From positions 1 to 39,053 of the IMG/VR virus record IMGVR_UViG_3300010397_000036: 39,053 nucleotides of DNA, one strand, 5' to 3'. Source of the DNA: a virus. The first letter of the stretch is position 1, and each line of letters starts with the position of its first letter. The position numbers and the translations under genes are program-made. Below the pieces are notes generated by a model. It saw only the letters and a program-made list of their open reading frames with translations. It was not told the DNA's origin and did not search any database. This document shows, piece by piece, positions 23,171-30,070 of the stretch.

Positions 23171-23334
23171 TTCGTTCGCTCTAAGATAATAGCCAACACG
23201 ACAAGTGCTCCACCACCAATGAATCCGATCACCCACACGAGCTCACGTTTCCAGTCGCTTTTGGAAAGAGCGATGTTGAGGCCGCATATAACCGCAAGCC
23301 AGATGCCGATATTGACAAGCGTAGTGATCATCAT
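23167..23334 (-). CDS. Two-span membrane peptide (55 aa)
   Basis: The product has hydrophobic spans at about 5-23 (LVNIGIWLAVICGLNIAL) and 33-51 (VWVIGFIGGGALVVLAIIL), separated by a charged SKSDWKRE turn. It overlaps both neighbouring genes by ATGA. A holin-like or membrane-altering early role is possible, not shown. Confidence 0.6.
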   Translation of the reverse strand: MMITTLVNIGIWLAVICGLNIALSKSDWKRELVWVIGFIGGGALVVLAIILERTK

Positions 23335-23453
23335 CCACCTCCAGAAACAGACCGCCACGCCCAATCGATCAGGGCGACGACGGCGACGAGAAGAACGAGG
23401 TTGAGGACCAACGCCCAAATGCGCACCGCGCCCTTGGTGAGGGGGCGAGTCAT
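23331..23453 (-). CDS. Single-span membrane peptide (40 aa)
   Basis: The product starts MTRPLTKGAVRIWALVLNLV, continues LLVAVVALIDW, and ends with a short SVSGGG tail. One transmembrane helix with a basic N-terminus. Stop/start overlaps on both sides. Confidence 0.55.
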   Translation of the reverse strand: MTRPLTKGAVRIWALVLNLVLLVAVVALIDWAWRSVSGGG

Positions 23454-23626
23454 CGACCAGTCTCCATGATTTCGTAACTACGCTGACGAATTTTGGCGAT
23501 TCGGTTGGCCTTGTAAGCGGCCCTGCACTTCTTGCAGTCCGGAAGCACACCGTCACGCCTTTCCCGATGGGGTGAAAACTCGATTAGCGGCTTCTCTTCG
23601 CCGCACTTGGTGCACTTTTTTCTCAT
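23450..23626 (-). CDS. Zinc-finger protein, HNH/endonuclease VII-like N-terminal type (58 aa)
   Basis: ATG at 23626 overlaps the 22-aa gene. KKCTKCGEEKPLIEFSPHR followed by PDCKKCRAAY gives two CxxC pairs, as at the start of many phage HNH and endonuclease VII-like proteins. The nuclease part is missing, so it is probably a free zinc finger or a shortened relative. Confidence 0.6.
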   Translation of the reverse strand: MRKKCTKCGEEKPLIEFSPHRERRDGVLPDCKKCRAAYKANRIAKIRQRSYEIMETGR

Positions 23627-23691
23627 CGCGTCACCGCCCAGATGCAGCCGACGAGGATGGCGAAGGTCAGCAGCAGATAGATGGCGGTCAT
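23623..23691 (-). CDS. Membrane micropeptide (22 aa)
   Basis: MTAIYLLLTFAILVGCIWAV plus TR, a single transmembrane helix. Both ends show ATGA overlap with neighbours (23688 and 23623), the same junction used throughout this operon, which is the main support. Confidence 0.45.
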   Translation of the reverse strand: MTAIYLLLTFAILVGCIWAVTR

Positions 23692-23852
23692 GACACAGCC
23701 TCTCGATTGCGAGCCAATTCAGCGCTCGACAGTCTGTCGCGGATATATTCGAGGCAGTCGTATAGCGTGCCGGCGAAGAAGACCTCCGCAGTGAAGTCAC
23801 TTCGGACGAGATAGCCGCCATCCTGGGCGGGACAAATGTTGAAACCGCTCAT
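23688..23852 (-). CDS. Small protein (54 aa)
   Basis: The product starts MSGFNICPAQDGGYLVRSDF, contains AEVFFAGTLYDCLEYIRDRL and looks alpha/beta. The motif DGGYxVxS also occurs in the 106-aa protein at 14500 (DGGYVVVG). Overlaps on both sides support it. Function unknown. Confidence 0.6.
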   Translation of the reverse strand: MSGFNICPAQDGGYLVRSDFTAEVFFAGTLYDCLEYIRDRLSSAELARNREAVS

Positions 23853-24088
23853 TTTATCGCCTCCTCACCTTTCCGCGTCCGCGTGAATACGGTGTAGTCG
23901 TCGAGCACCGTCCGCCCCACGAATCGCGCCGAAGGCGCGAGGTAGTGGCGGCGAACCAGGCTGTCGACCTTGCCCCCGATGGCGTGTTGCACACAGCGGA
24001 TGTCGGGCAATTCGTAGGGCGCGCCTTGGAGAACGCGAATGTCGTCCTCGTCTAGCGGCGCGTAGGTTGTGACGGGGGTGGCGGTCAT
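23849..24088 (-). CDS. Hypothetical protein (79 aa)
   Basis: The product has an acidic N-terminus (APLDEDDIRVLQGAPYEL) and a basic central part (LVRRHYLAPSARFVG), with TRTRKGEEAIK at the end. The layout recalls small winged-helix-like phage proteins but no helix-turn-helix can be fixed by eye. ATGA overlaps both sides. Confidence 0.55.
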   Translation of the reverse strand: MTATPVTTYAPLDEDDIRVLQGAPYELPDIRCVQHAIGGKVDSLVRRHYLAPSARFVGRTVLDDYTVFTRTRKGEEAIK

Positions 24089-24348
24089 GGAGTCACCGAT
24101 TTGCGATTTCGAGCCCGCATACCGGCTGCGACGGCATTGCGTTCGCGAGCAGCGGCTTTTTCAACCTCGCCGTCCCACCACGCCTGCGCTTTCTCACGGG
24201 CAGCCTCTTCCGTTGAGGCGTTGATCACGACGGGATGAAAGGCCAGCCGGGTCTTCTTGGTTTTCACGTCAGTTTGCGGGGTGAAGATGTGCGCGACACA
24301 TTCAAACCCGGCGGGGGCGTCATCGCTGCGATAGGTTGCGATAATCAC
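24085..24348 (-). CDS. Hypothetical protein (87 aa)
   Basis: Beta-rich first half (CVAHIFTPQTDVKTKKTRL), helical second half (STEEAAREKAQAWWDGEVEK) and basic tail. Second gene of the leftward transcript, overlapping its neighbours. No family recognised. Confidence 0.6.
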   Translation of the reverse strand: MIIATYRSDDAPAGFECVAHIFTPQTDVKTKKTRLAFHPVVINASTEEAAREKAQAWWDGEVEKAAARERNAVAAGMRARNRKSVTP

Positions 24349-24560
24349 GACCGCCTCTCCCGCGCGATGTTCGCCAGCAACGCGTAATTCACGTGATAGA
24401 AGCCGCGCCGATGCGCCGCGAAGACGACCTTGTCATAGTGAGCTGGCGGGATGACATTGTTCCTCCACCAGTAACCCACGGCGTGGGTCGTCGATCCGAC
24501 GTCCTTGCCCATCTCGGCGCGGTTAGGCCAGAGCCCGATGATGTCGCGAAAGGTCTGCAT
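24345..24560 (-). CDS. Cro-like regulator, carph-isopro domain
   Basis: The product has 71 aa. The pattern IIGLWPNRAEMGKDVGSTTH, then VGYWWRNNVIPPAHYDKVV and GFYHVNYALLANI is that of the carph-isopro family, a small helix-turn-helix found mainly in phages and prophages of Caulobacter-like bacteria. It is the first leftward gene, beside the divergent promoters and the ATATGCATAT palindrome, where a Cro-like switch protein would bind. The name of the family refers to its occurrence. Function is inferred from fold and place. Confidence 0.8.
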   Translation of the reverse strand: MQTFRDIIGLWPNRAEMGKDVGSTTHAVGYWWRNNVIPPAHYDKVVFAAHRRGFYHVNYALLANIARERRS

Positions 24561-24686
24561 TGTTCACCCGTTACGTCTAAGGTGTACCAATGATATGCAT
24601 ATTGTGAAAATACCGCAAGCGTATAATTGATGTTGACACGCCGTCTGTGCGATGGTTGTCTAGGGCTCGGAAACAAGGAGACGGAC
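24561..24686. promoter_or_regulatory. Divergent early promoter and operator region
   Basis: Leftward: TTGCGG (24613-24618) and TATCAT (24590-24595) with a 17-base spacer. Rightward: TATAAT at 24622-24627 and, further on, TTGACA (24633-24638) with a poor -10 17 bases later. The palindrome ATATGCATAT (24593-24602) overlaps the leftward -10 and is a likely operator. The region is more AT-rich than its surroundings. It is the only place where both transcription directions start. Confidence 0.65.
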
Positions 24687-24941
24687 ATGAAGTCCCTGAT
24701 CGTCTATCAACCCCGCGAGCTGATCCACCAAGCCGTCCGAGACGTGAAAACGGCTTCCGACATGCGCTGGGTCGCTCGGGTCAACGGCTCGCCGCTGGAT
24801 CATGCGCGCCATGCCGACTTCCTGCGGTGGGCTGCTCAGAAGCGCAAACGCGCCGCCGCTAAGCTGGTCTGCGCCGCCTACCAGATCGCTGACGGCCTGA
24901 TCGACAGCGTGGCGCCTTCCATCACGGAAAGGGCCGCCTGA
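24687..24941 (+). CDS. First rightward early protein (84 aa)
   Basis: ATG at 24687 has AAGGAG seven bases before it, so the longer frame from 24627, which would lie over promoter elements, is rejected. The product MKSLIVYQPRELIHQAVRDV and onward is basic and helical with a KRKRAAAKLV stretch. The stop overlaps the next start (TGATG). Function unknown. As the first early gene it is a candidate host-takeover protein. Confidence 0.65.
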   Translation: MKSLIVYQPRELIHQAVRDVKTASDMRWVARVNGSPLDHARHADFLRWAAQKRKRAAAKLVCAAYQIADGLIDSVAPSITERAA

Positions 24942-25792
24942 TGGCCAGCACCTTCGCCAAGGGCGACACCGTCTTCCTGAGCGATGGCCAGGAGGTCGAA
25001 TACATCGCGGGATCGGTCGGCGAGCACGTCGTTCGCCCCATCCTCAACGACGTCGACGACGAGCCGCACTACGGCCGCCCCTTCACCGTCTACGAGGTGT
25101 TCGTCGAGGCGCCGGTCGCGAAGTACGACGAGCGCATCGCCAAGCTGCGCGCCGAAGTCGAGGAGCTTGAGGCCAAAGCCAAGGCCGCCCGCACGGCCTC
25201 GCAGGACTTCGAGCGCGGAGAGCGCGAACGGCGCGAGCGTCTCCGCACGCACGACAGCCTACAGCGCCTAGACGACCTTCTCGCCGGCCGCATCACTCAT
25301 GCCGTGGTCGCCGAATACTGCGGCGCGTCGATCCAGACCTTCGACGAGGTCTTGGTGTATCGCAGGGACAACGGCCGCGAGGAGGGCCTGAAGCTTCTCA
25401 CCCTGTTCGGTAAGAGCGGGGGCGACCTGACCTGGGGCGTGAACCGCTACTACGATGGGTCCGGCAGTAACCAGACCATCTATCCGGCTTGCTCCTACGA
25501 GGAGGCGCTCGAAATCTGGACGCGCCTGTGGGACGCGGCGATGGCCGAGTTCCGCACCAAGACCGGCTACATGCACGGTCTCAACTACTGGATTGAGGCC
25601 GGCAAGAAGGTCGGGGTCGAGCTTCCCGCTGACGTTGCTGAGCGCTGGTACGCCCACGCTGTTGCGAGCGCTGAAGAAGCCCTTGCCAAGGCGCGCTCCG
25701 ACATTGCCAAGAAGGAGAAGGAGCTAGCCACAAGGCGGGCGCTCTTCGAGGCGGCCAAAGCCACCCCCTCCGACACCCATGAGGTGGGGTGA
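24941..25792 (+). CDS. Early coiled-coil protein (283 aa)
   Basis: The N-terminal 55 residues look beta-rich and KOW-like (FAKGDTVFLSDGQEVEYIAG). A coiled coil follows at about 62-105 (IAKLRAEVEELEAKAKAA). A central region (RRDNGREEGLKLLTLFGKSG) precedes a second coiled coil at about 245-270. The gene resembles large early hypotheticals of alphaproteobacterial phages. No catalytic motif is seen. The 3' end includes a hairpin of the boundary repeat. Confidence 0.65.
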   Translation: MASTFAKGDTVFLSDGQEVEYIAGSVGEHVVRPILNDVDDEPHYGRPFTVYEVFVEAPVAKYDERIAKLRAEVEELEAKAKAARTASQDFERGERERRERLRTHDSLQRLDDLLAGRITHAVVAEYCGASIQTFDEVLVYRRDNGREEGLKLLTLFGKSGGDLTWGVNRYYDGSGSNQTIYPACSYEEALEIWTRLWDAAMAEFRTKTGYMHGLNYWIEAGKKVGVELPADVAERWYAHAVASAEEALAKARSDIAKKEKELATRRALFEAAKATPSDTHEVG

Positions 25793-25858
25793 TGGGAGAG
25801 AACAGAGGCCATCCCGGGACCACTGACACGCCCGTCTCGACGCCCAAGAGCGCCGACC
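25762..25858 (-). repeat. Boundary repeat copy 1 (reverse orientation)
   Basis: Hairpin-type CACCCC/GGGGTG block at the end of the 283-aa gene, the ATG of the next gene, then the reverse complement of the CTCTTGGGCGTC-GAGACGGG / CCCGGGA block at 25809-25858. It encodes the N-terminus of the 204-aa protein. Confidence 0.6.
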
Positions 25859-26406
25859 GCGAACTCGAAATAGCCGAGCGTGGCTGGGCAAACGCGCACC
25901 GGGCTTGGAGCCGGGAGGACCACTCGGACGCCATCCGCTCCATGAAGGTCGGCGAGGACATGATGTTCGCCGCCACGGCCTACATCGAATATCTCAAGGA
26001 AGCATTGGAGGGGGCGCTTGCTCGCAACGATGCGGAGCCGTTCAGGCTGATCGGCTGGGGGCTATTTAACCCTGACACCCAGCGCTTCCGCTCGAAGCTC
26101 TATCTCCGCCACGATGACGCGGCGGACGATGCCTTGCGGCTGACCGATAACTACATGCGCATCGAAGCGCGTCCGCTCTACGAAGAGGCGTATCAATCCC
26201 GAATCCCCTCGCGACATCAGCTAATTGCTGCGATCAAGGAGAGCATTCAGGGTGATTTCATCGGCGAAGATCAGGCGGCTGATGCTGTGCTTAAGCTCCT
26301 ATCCGATGGCCCTCTTGGGGGTCAGGACGGGATTGTTCAGCCGTCCCGGGACGAACACTCAACTGTACTTCCCACCCCTCCCTCTAAAGGGGGTGCTGAG
26401 ACATGA
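25792..26406 (+). CDS. Early protein with boundary-repeat sequence at both ends (204 aa)
   Basis: ATG 25792 overlaps the previous stop; a GTG three bases earlier is possible. Residues 6-22 (HPGTTDTPVSTPKSADR) and the last 35 residues (SDGPLGGQDGIVQPSRDEHS and onward) are translations of the same composite repeat in opposite orientation. The core between (LEIAERGWANAHRAWSREDH and onward) is helical and unrecognised. Removing repeat-derived ends leaves a protein of about 150 aa. Confidence 0.65.
   Translation: MGENRGHPGTTDTPVSTPKSADRELEIAERGWANAHRAWSREDHSDAIRSMKVGEDMMFAATAYIEYLKEALEGALARNDAEPFRLIGWGLFNPDTQRFRSKLYLRHDDAADDALRLTDNYMRIEARPLYEEAYQSRIPSRHQLIAAIKESIQGDFIGEDQAADAVLKLLSDGPLGGQDGIVQPSRDEHSTVLPTPPSKGGAET
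26305..26402 (+). repeat. Boundary repeat copy 2 (forward orientation)
   Basis: GATGGCCCTCTTGGGGGTCA then GACGGG, CGTCCCGGGACG at 26342-26353, and the hairpin CACCCC (26373-26378) / GGGGTG (26390-26395), followed by CTGAGACATG, the start of the next gene. It encodes the C-terminal tail of the 204-aa protein and provides the G-rich ribosome site of the 50-aa gene. Confidence 0.65.
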
Positions 26407-26555
26407 CCGACTTGCTCGACTTCGCCGACCTTGACGCCCTATTTCAACTGTCAGGACGCGAGCTGGATGACGCCATAGAGGCGATGTCGTCCGAAACAAT
26501 CGAGGTGCTGATGCGCAAGCTCGCCGAGCATCAAGGACAAGGAGTTCCGCAATGA
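26403..26555 (+). CDS. Small acidic early protein (50 aa)
   Basis: The product MTDLLDFADLDALFQLSGRE and onward is acidic and helical (AMSSETIEVLMRKLAEHQGQ). Its ribosome site is the GGGGG of the repeat hairpin. Its stop overlaps the next start by ATGA. Acidic helical early peptides can be DNA mimics or RNA polymerase binders, but nothing here proves it. Confidence 0.55.
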   Translation: MTDLLDFADLDALFQLSGRELDDAIEAMSSETIEVLMRKLAEHQGQGVPQ

Positions 26556-26746
26556 CCCGCACCGACTATCAGGCCGTCACGCAAGCCGGCGTCACCATCC
26601 GCACCTTCGGAGACCGCGACATTGCGGTGAAGTGGGCGAAGGATCACGGCGTGCAGCATCCGGGTCTTACGATTGACGAAGTGACCGTCACCGAGCTTCG
26701 GCGTCGTGTTTATCGTCCGCGCCCACAGATGATGGAAGTGGCGTGA
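26552..26746 (+). CDS. Small early protein (64 aa)
   Basis: The product has a compact alpha/beta look (MTRTDYQAVTQAGVTIRTFG, then IAVKWAKDH and IDEVTVTELRRRVY). ATGA overlap with the 50-aa gene. Function unknown. Confidence 0.6.
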   Translation: MTRTDYQAVTQAGVTIRTFGDRDIAVKWAKDHGVQHPGLTIDEVTVTELRRRVYRPRPQMMEVA

Positions 26747-26754
26747 GTCCCCAC

Positions 26755-26855
26755 CCCCAACAGCAGGAGGCCGGAATGGCCGATGAAGAACAGAATTTGA
26801 GCGGTCCCGGGGCTGTTGAAGCGCCCGTCTTGACGCCCGAGAGCGCCATCGGTCG
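26755..26855 (-). repeat. Boundary repeat copy 3 (reverse orientation)
   Basis: A C-rich/G-rich block (CCCCACCCCC to AGCAGGAGG) around the gene start, then the reverse complement of the core: GGTCCCGGGG, GCCCGTCTTGACGCC, GAGAGCGCCATC at 26801-26855. It encodes residues 9-26 of the HTPGPW protein. Confidence 0.55.
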
Positions 26856-27171
26856 GCATACGCCGGGGCCGTGGAAGTGGGACTGCGGCATTATCCCGCC
26901 TGATGGCCCCGGACACTACGCTGACATCTACAAGGACGGTGGCGATCTCATCATCGCTCAGTTCAACAAACAAATCCCGGAAGGTCACGCCAACGCCCGC
27001 CTGATCGCCGCCGCTCCCGATCTGGTGGCCGCCCTGAAGCGCAACCGCGCCGCCCTGGACCTCATCGATCCTGACCGGCCGCTTCAATACGCGACCACCA
27101 TGGACTTGATGCGCAAGGACATGGACGCCGCCATTGCTCAAGCGACTGGAGAAGGGCGAGCCAATGGATAG
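26776..27171 (+). CDS. HTPGPW-type phage protein (131 aa)
   Basis: AGGAGG seven bases before ATG 26776 decides the start. After a repeat-derived N-terminus the core reads RHTPGPWKWDCG, then HANARLIAAAPDLVAALKR, a very common phage early protein family of unknown function. The remainder is helical. Overlaps the next gene by eight bases. Confidence 0.75.
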   Translation: MADEEQNLSGPGAVEAPVLTPESAIGRHTPGPWKWDCGIIPPDGPGHYADIYKDGGDLIIAQFNKQIPEGHANARLIAAAPDLVAALKRNRAALDLIDPDRPLQYATTMDLMRKDMDAAIAQATGEGRANG

Positions 27172-27346
27172 CGACGATCAACTCGACCGCATCTTCGATG
27201 CTGCCGAAGGAACGCCATGGGAGGCCAACGAGGACGGCCTGTGGTGCTTGAACTGCGGCAATCACATCGCCGCGCCCTGGAACATCGAAGAGGGCTACGT
27301 CGCCCCTCAGAGCTGCCGCGAGTGCGGCAACGGTTGGGAGGGATAA
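27164..27346 (+). CDS. Zinc-ribbon protein (60 aa)
   Basis: ATG 27164 lies just before the previous stop. After an acidic start, LWCLNCGNH and SCRECGNGW give two CxxC knuckles of a rubredoxin-like zinc ribbon. Such small ribbons often bind nucleic acid or RNA polymerase. Confidence 0.65.
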   Translation: MDSDDQLDRIFDAAEGTPWEANEDGLWCLNCGNHIAAPWNIEEGYVAPQSCRECGNGWEG

Positions 27347-27349
27347 AAC

Positions 27350-27634
27350 ATGGCCGAAGACCGCAAGTTTAAATTCGAGGGCGGCCGTTTCATCAATCGG
27401 GTGTCGGGCGAGCCGATCCCCGACGAAGAGCCCGTCATCCTGTTTCGCGCCCGGGACAAGCACGCCCTCCCCGTCCTGATGGCGTACCTCGACATGGTCA
27501 GTGATCCGCACCATCGCCAAGCGGTCATGGATCGGCTGGACGAGTTCAGCGCCTACCGCGCCGCCTACCCTGAGCGCCTGAAAGAGCCAGGGATCACGGG
27601 CCACATCATCTTGAACAAGGATCGCGGTCAATGA
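27350..27634 (+). CDS. Conserved early phage protein (94 aa)
   Basis: The pattern GGRFINRVSGEPIPDEEPVI, LFRARDKHALPVLMAYLDM is found in many phages and predicted alpha/beta. Function unknown. The stop overlaps the next start. Confidence 0.7.
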   Translation: MAEDRKFKFEGGRFINRVSGEPIPDEEPVILFRARDKHALPVLMAYLDMVSDPHHRQAVMDRLDEFSAYRAAYPERLKEPGITGHIILNKDRGQ

Positions 27635-28392
27635 CCCCCGCCCCTACCCTAGAGGCGGAGAGCCGGGAGCTACTGCCGTGCCCGTTCTGTGGCGGCTTGC
27701 CGATCTCGTCCTATGTCCGCGACGGGCGAGTGATCGTCTGCCAGGGTTGTCACGCCAGCGCGCCGCCTGCCTACCACGGCCCGCCTGACCGGCCCTCCTC
27801 CGAGGAGCGCGCCCGCGAGAACTGGAACCGCCGCACCGCTCCTCCCATCCCTACAGGAGGGGGAGAGCCGAGCAAGAATGGTTACACCTACGACCCGGAT
27901 CACTATTGGTCGCCCGCACAACTGCGGCGCTGGGCTGATCGTGAGTCCTGCCGGGTCGGCGGGGATGCAGAAACGGCTCGCTATCTCTGCCGTGCCGCCG
28001 ACCGCATCGAGGCCCTTAACGCCCCCTCTCCCGCCACTGGAGCCCCGCCGCCCCTCACCGTCCAAGCCGGCTTCCTCCCCGGCTCTGAGAACCACGCCGA
28101 GGCGGTGAAATTCTTGGCTGGAGGGGTGGAGACGGATTGGGAACACTGGTGCCGCTGGCTGATCGAGAAGGCCAACGACCGGGGCCTCACGGATGCCGAG
28201 AAGGTCAGCATCATCGCGCATCTTCCTATGGATGCGCCCTCCCCGCCTCCTGCCGCAGGGGTGACGAAGGAGCAGATTGAGGAATTGCTGGGCAAGCTCC
28301 TGAGCGTTCCAGGGCCTGTTCGAGCCACCATCTTTGGCCAGGACGACGCCGCCGACGCCATCCTCGCCCTCTTCCAAGGAGCGGGCCGGTGA
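27631..28392 (+). CDS. Lar-like zinc-finger protein fused to low-complexity and helical segments (253 aa)
   Basis: Residues 12-70 (LLPCPFCGGLPISS, VIVCQGCHASAP, ARENWNRRTAP) match the restriction-alleviation Lar-type zinc finger family: CPFCG, a second CxxC and the terminal W-N-R-R. Known Lar proteins alleviate type I restriction; many phage relatives are untested. Three Pro/Gly-rich linkers (PPIPTGGGE, PSPATGAPPP, PSPPPAAGV), each over a palindromic C-rich/G-rich DNA block, separate helical segments such as YWSPAQLRRWADRE and EQIEELLGKLLS. Confidence 0.65.
   Translation: MTPAPTLEAESRELLPCPFCGGLPISSYVRDGRVIVCQGCHASAPPAYHGPPDRPSSEERARENWNRRTAPPIPTGGGEPSKNGYTYDPDHYWSPAQLRRWADRESCRVGGDAETARYLCRAADRIEALNAPSPATGAPPPLTVQAGFLPGSENHAEAVKFLAGGVETDWEHWCRWLIEKANDRGLTDAEKVSIIAHLPMDAPSPPPAAGVTKEQIEELLGKLLSVPGPVRATIFGQDDAADAILALFQGAGR
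27638..27658 (+). repeat. Hairpin related to the boundary repeat palindrome
   Basis: CCGCCCCTA and TAGAGGCGG pair with one mismatch around CCC, within the first codons of the Lar-like gene. A similar block (CCTCC/GGAGG) lies at 27841-27860 in the same gene. Confidence 0.45.
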
Positions 28393-28658
28393 GCCTCGAC
28401 ACCAAGCCTTTCCCGATCATGGGCAACGACAAGATCAAGTCGGTTCCTTGGTGGCTGGTCGAAACGGCGCGAGGCCAACTGCAGCGGAACCATGGCCAGA
28501 CTATCGAGCTTCTGGCCAAGCGCGGCGGCCTGGACGTCCTTGAGCTTGCGGGAGCCCTGACCGGTCGCAAGTGGGGGCAGCTTCGCGACCTTAACGAAAC
28601 CCAGGCCCTCGCCGTGATCAACCGGCGACTTGAAGTAGAAGCTGGAGCCGGCCGATGA
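28389..28658 (+). CDS. Conserved early phage protein (89 aa)
   Basis: GTG start overlapping the previous stop (GTGA). The pattern PWWLVETARGQLQRNHGQTI, LLAKRGGLDVLE, RKWGQL is a common small phage protein of unknown function, helical throughout. Confidence 0.65.
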   Translation: MSLDTKPFPIMGNDKIKSVPWWLVETARGQLQRNHGQTIELLAKRGGLDVLELAGALTGRKWGQLRDLNETQALAVINRRLEVEAGAGR

Positions 28659-28759
28659 GCGCGCTGTGGCGGGTTCCATACGGGGTGTTCTGCCTCTTTA
28701 TTGTCATGCTGATCTTCTGCGGCGTGCCGTTTCCGTGGAGCCGGCACCATGAAGATTAA
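28655..28759 (+). CDS. Membrane micropeptide (34 aa)
   Basis: MSALWRVPYGVFCLFIVMLI continues FCGVPFPW: one transmembrane helix with a short charged tail. ATGA overlap with the previous gene, and 11-base overlap with the next. Confidence 0.55.
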   Translation: MSALWRVPYGVFCLFIVMLIFCGVPFPWSRHHED

Positions 28760-28883
28760 GCCGATCTTCGCTTGGTATGACCTCTGGGTCGGGGCGTTCT
28801 GGGACCAATCCAAGCGCCGCCTCTACATCTTTCCGATCCCCTGCTTTGGCGTGGTGATCGATTTTCCGGGAGCCAGCCGATGA
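28749..28883 (+). CDS. 44-aa conserved protein, copy 1
   Basis: The product holds FAWYDLWVGAFWDQSKRRLY, then IFPIPCFGVVIDFP, a conserved tiny protein of proteobacteria and their phages. It is aromatic-rich, probably a small beta-sheet or membrane-surface protein. A near copy lies at 29434. Function unknown. Confidence 0.7.
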   Translation: MKIKPIFAWYDLWVGAFWDQSKRRLYIFPIPCFGVVIDFPGASR

Positions 28884-29437
28884 CCAGTCCGACACGGGAA
28901 GAGGCCATGGCCTGGGTGGAGGGACCGACCGCCTTGGTGCGGCGTGCTGAGAAGGCCGAAGCCGACCTCTCCGCCGCCCGGTTGCGGATCATGGCGCTGG
29001 AGGCCCATGCCGAACAGTTGTTGGTGGCTATGGGCGTTGCCGATCAAGCCAGCGTCGAGGACGACGACTATATCCCGGCCTGTCTCGATATCGGAAAGGC
29101 GGCCGACGAGCTACGCGCCCTCCTCTCCGTTCCACAGGGGGAGACGCGGGGGGGAGATAGGGTCTCCCAGGACCCTGGCCCCCATCCGTGCGGCGAGCAG
29201 GATGAACAGGCCGTGGGTGCGACGGCTGCGCTCGCTGGGTGGCGGCCCATAAGCAGCGCTCCAAAAGATGGCTCTGCCGTCCTGCTGTTCTTTCCCAAAC
29301 GATACAGCGGTTCAGGTGGAATTTCATGGGGTTGCCATGTGTCTGGCGACTGGCTGGATAGCCGTGCCATTCGCGACAATGACGCATCCCATTGGATGCC
29401 GCTGCCCGAACCTCCGGCCCCGGGAGAGGGTCAATGA
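28880..29437 (+). CDS. DUF551-like protein with coiled-coil N-terminus (185 aa)
   Basis: The C-terminal 70 residues read GWRPISSAPKDGSAVLLFFP and then SHWMPLPEPP, the DUF551 pattern of phage early proteins. The first 75 residues form a coiled coil (AEKAEADLSAARLRIMALEA). A repeat-like linker (SVPQGETRGGD) lies between. Function unknown. Confidence 0.7.
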   Translation: MTSPTREEAMAWVEGPTALVRRAEKAEADLSAARLRIMALEAHAEQLLVAMGVADQASVEDDDYIPACLDIGKAADELRALLSVPQGETRGGDRVSQDPGPHPCGEQDEQAVGATAALAGWRPISSAPKDGSAVLLFFPKRYSGSGGISWGCHVSGDWLDSRAIRDNDASHWMPLPEPPAPGEGQ

Positions 29438-29568
29438 AAATCCGTCTGATTTTCGCCTGGTATGACCTCTGGGTCGGGGCGTTCTGGGACCAGTCCAAGC
29501 GCCGCCTCTATGTCCTGCCAATCCCATGCTGCGGCGTAGTGATCGACTTCCCCCGAGGTGACCGATGA
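29434..29568 (+). CDS. 44-aa conserved protein, copy 2
   Basis: Same length as the 28749 copy and nearly the same sequence: FAWYDLWVGAFWDQSKRRLY is identical, the end (VLPIPCCGVVIDFP) differs by a few residues. ATGA overlaps with both neighbours. A recent tandem duplication with the 185-aa gene between is likely. Confidence 0.7.
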   Translation: MKIRLIFAWYDLWVGAFWDQSKRRLYVLPIPCCGVVIDFPRGDR

Positions 29569-30068
29569 GCCCGATCCGTGAAGCCATGGCGCGCCGTATC
29601 GATCCGGGGTCGTGGACGAATTTCGACGCTGACCCGAACCACCACAATCGGCTTTCCTGGGTGCGCCCATCGCTCGACAAGGCGGACGAAATCGTCGCCC
29701 TCTTTGGCGAGATCGAGCCGACTGCGTGGCTTGCCGAACAGCACCTCGCCGAAAGCCTGTGGAGCGAACCCCGACTCCTGCACGACGTGCCAAAGACTGG
29801 CTGGTCGGGCTGGCGCAACGTCTGGCCGCTATATGCCCTCGACACCATTCCCGGCCACGCCGCACCGACGCCGGTAACCATTTCACCGACGCCCGCCCAG
29901 CTTCGCCATTTCGCGGCTGAGATCACCGACAACGACCGGCGGCTGGCCGGTACGCGCGGCAACTTCAGCATTCTGGTCGCCAAGCACCTTCAAGGTGCAG
30001 CGGACCTGATCGAGTCCTTGTCGGCCACCGTTGGTTATCGGGGCGCTGGGCCTGAGACGGGGGGATAG
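29565..30068 (+). CDS. Early protein (167 aa)
   Basis: The N-terminal part (ARRIDPGSWTNFDADPNHHN) is a frequent start of phage hypothetical proteins. The middle has TGWSGWRNVWPLYAL and the C-terminus PTPAQLRHFAAEITDNDRRL, helical. No function known. Confidence 0.65.
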   Translation: MSPIREAMARRIDPGSWTNFDADPNHHNRLSWVRPSLDKADEIVALFGEIEPTAWLAEQHLAESLWSEPRLLHDVPKTGWSGWRNVWPLYALDTIPGHAAPTPVTISPTPAQLRHFAAEITDNDRRLAGTRGNFSILVAKHLQGAADLIESLSATVGYRGAGPETGG

Positions 30069-30070
30069 CC

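Noticed and set aside
24627-24686. Upstream extension of the first rightward gene
   Set aside because: It overlaps promoter elements, and a proper ribosome site lies before 24687.
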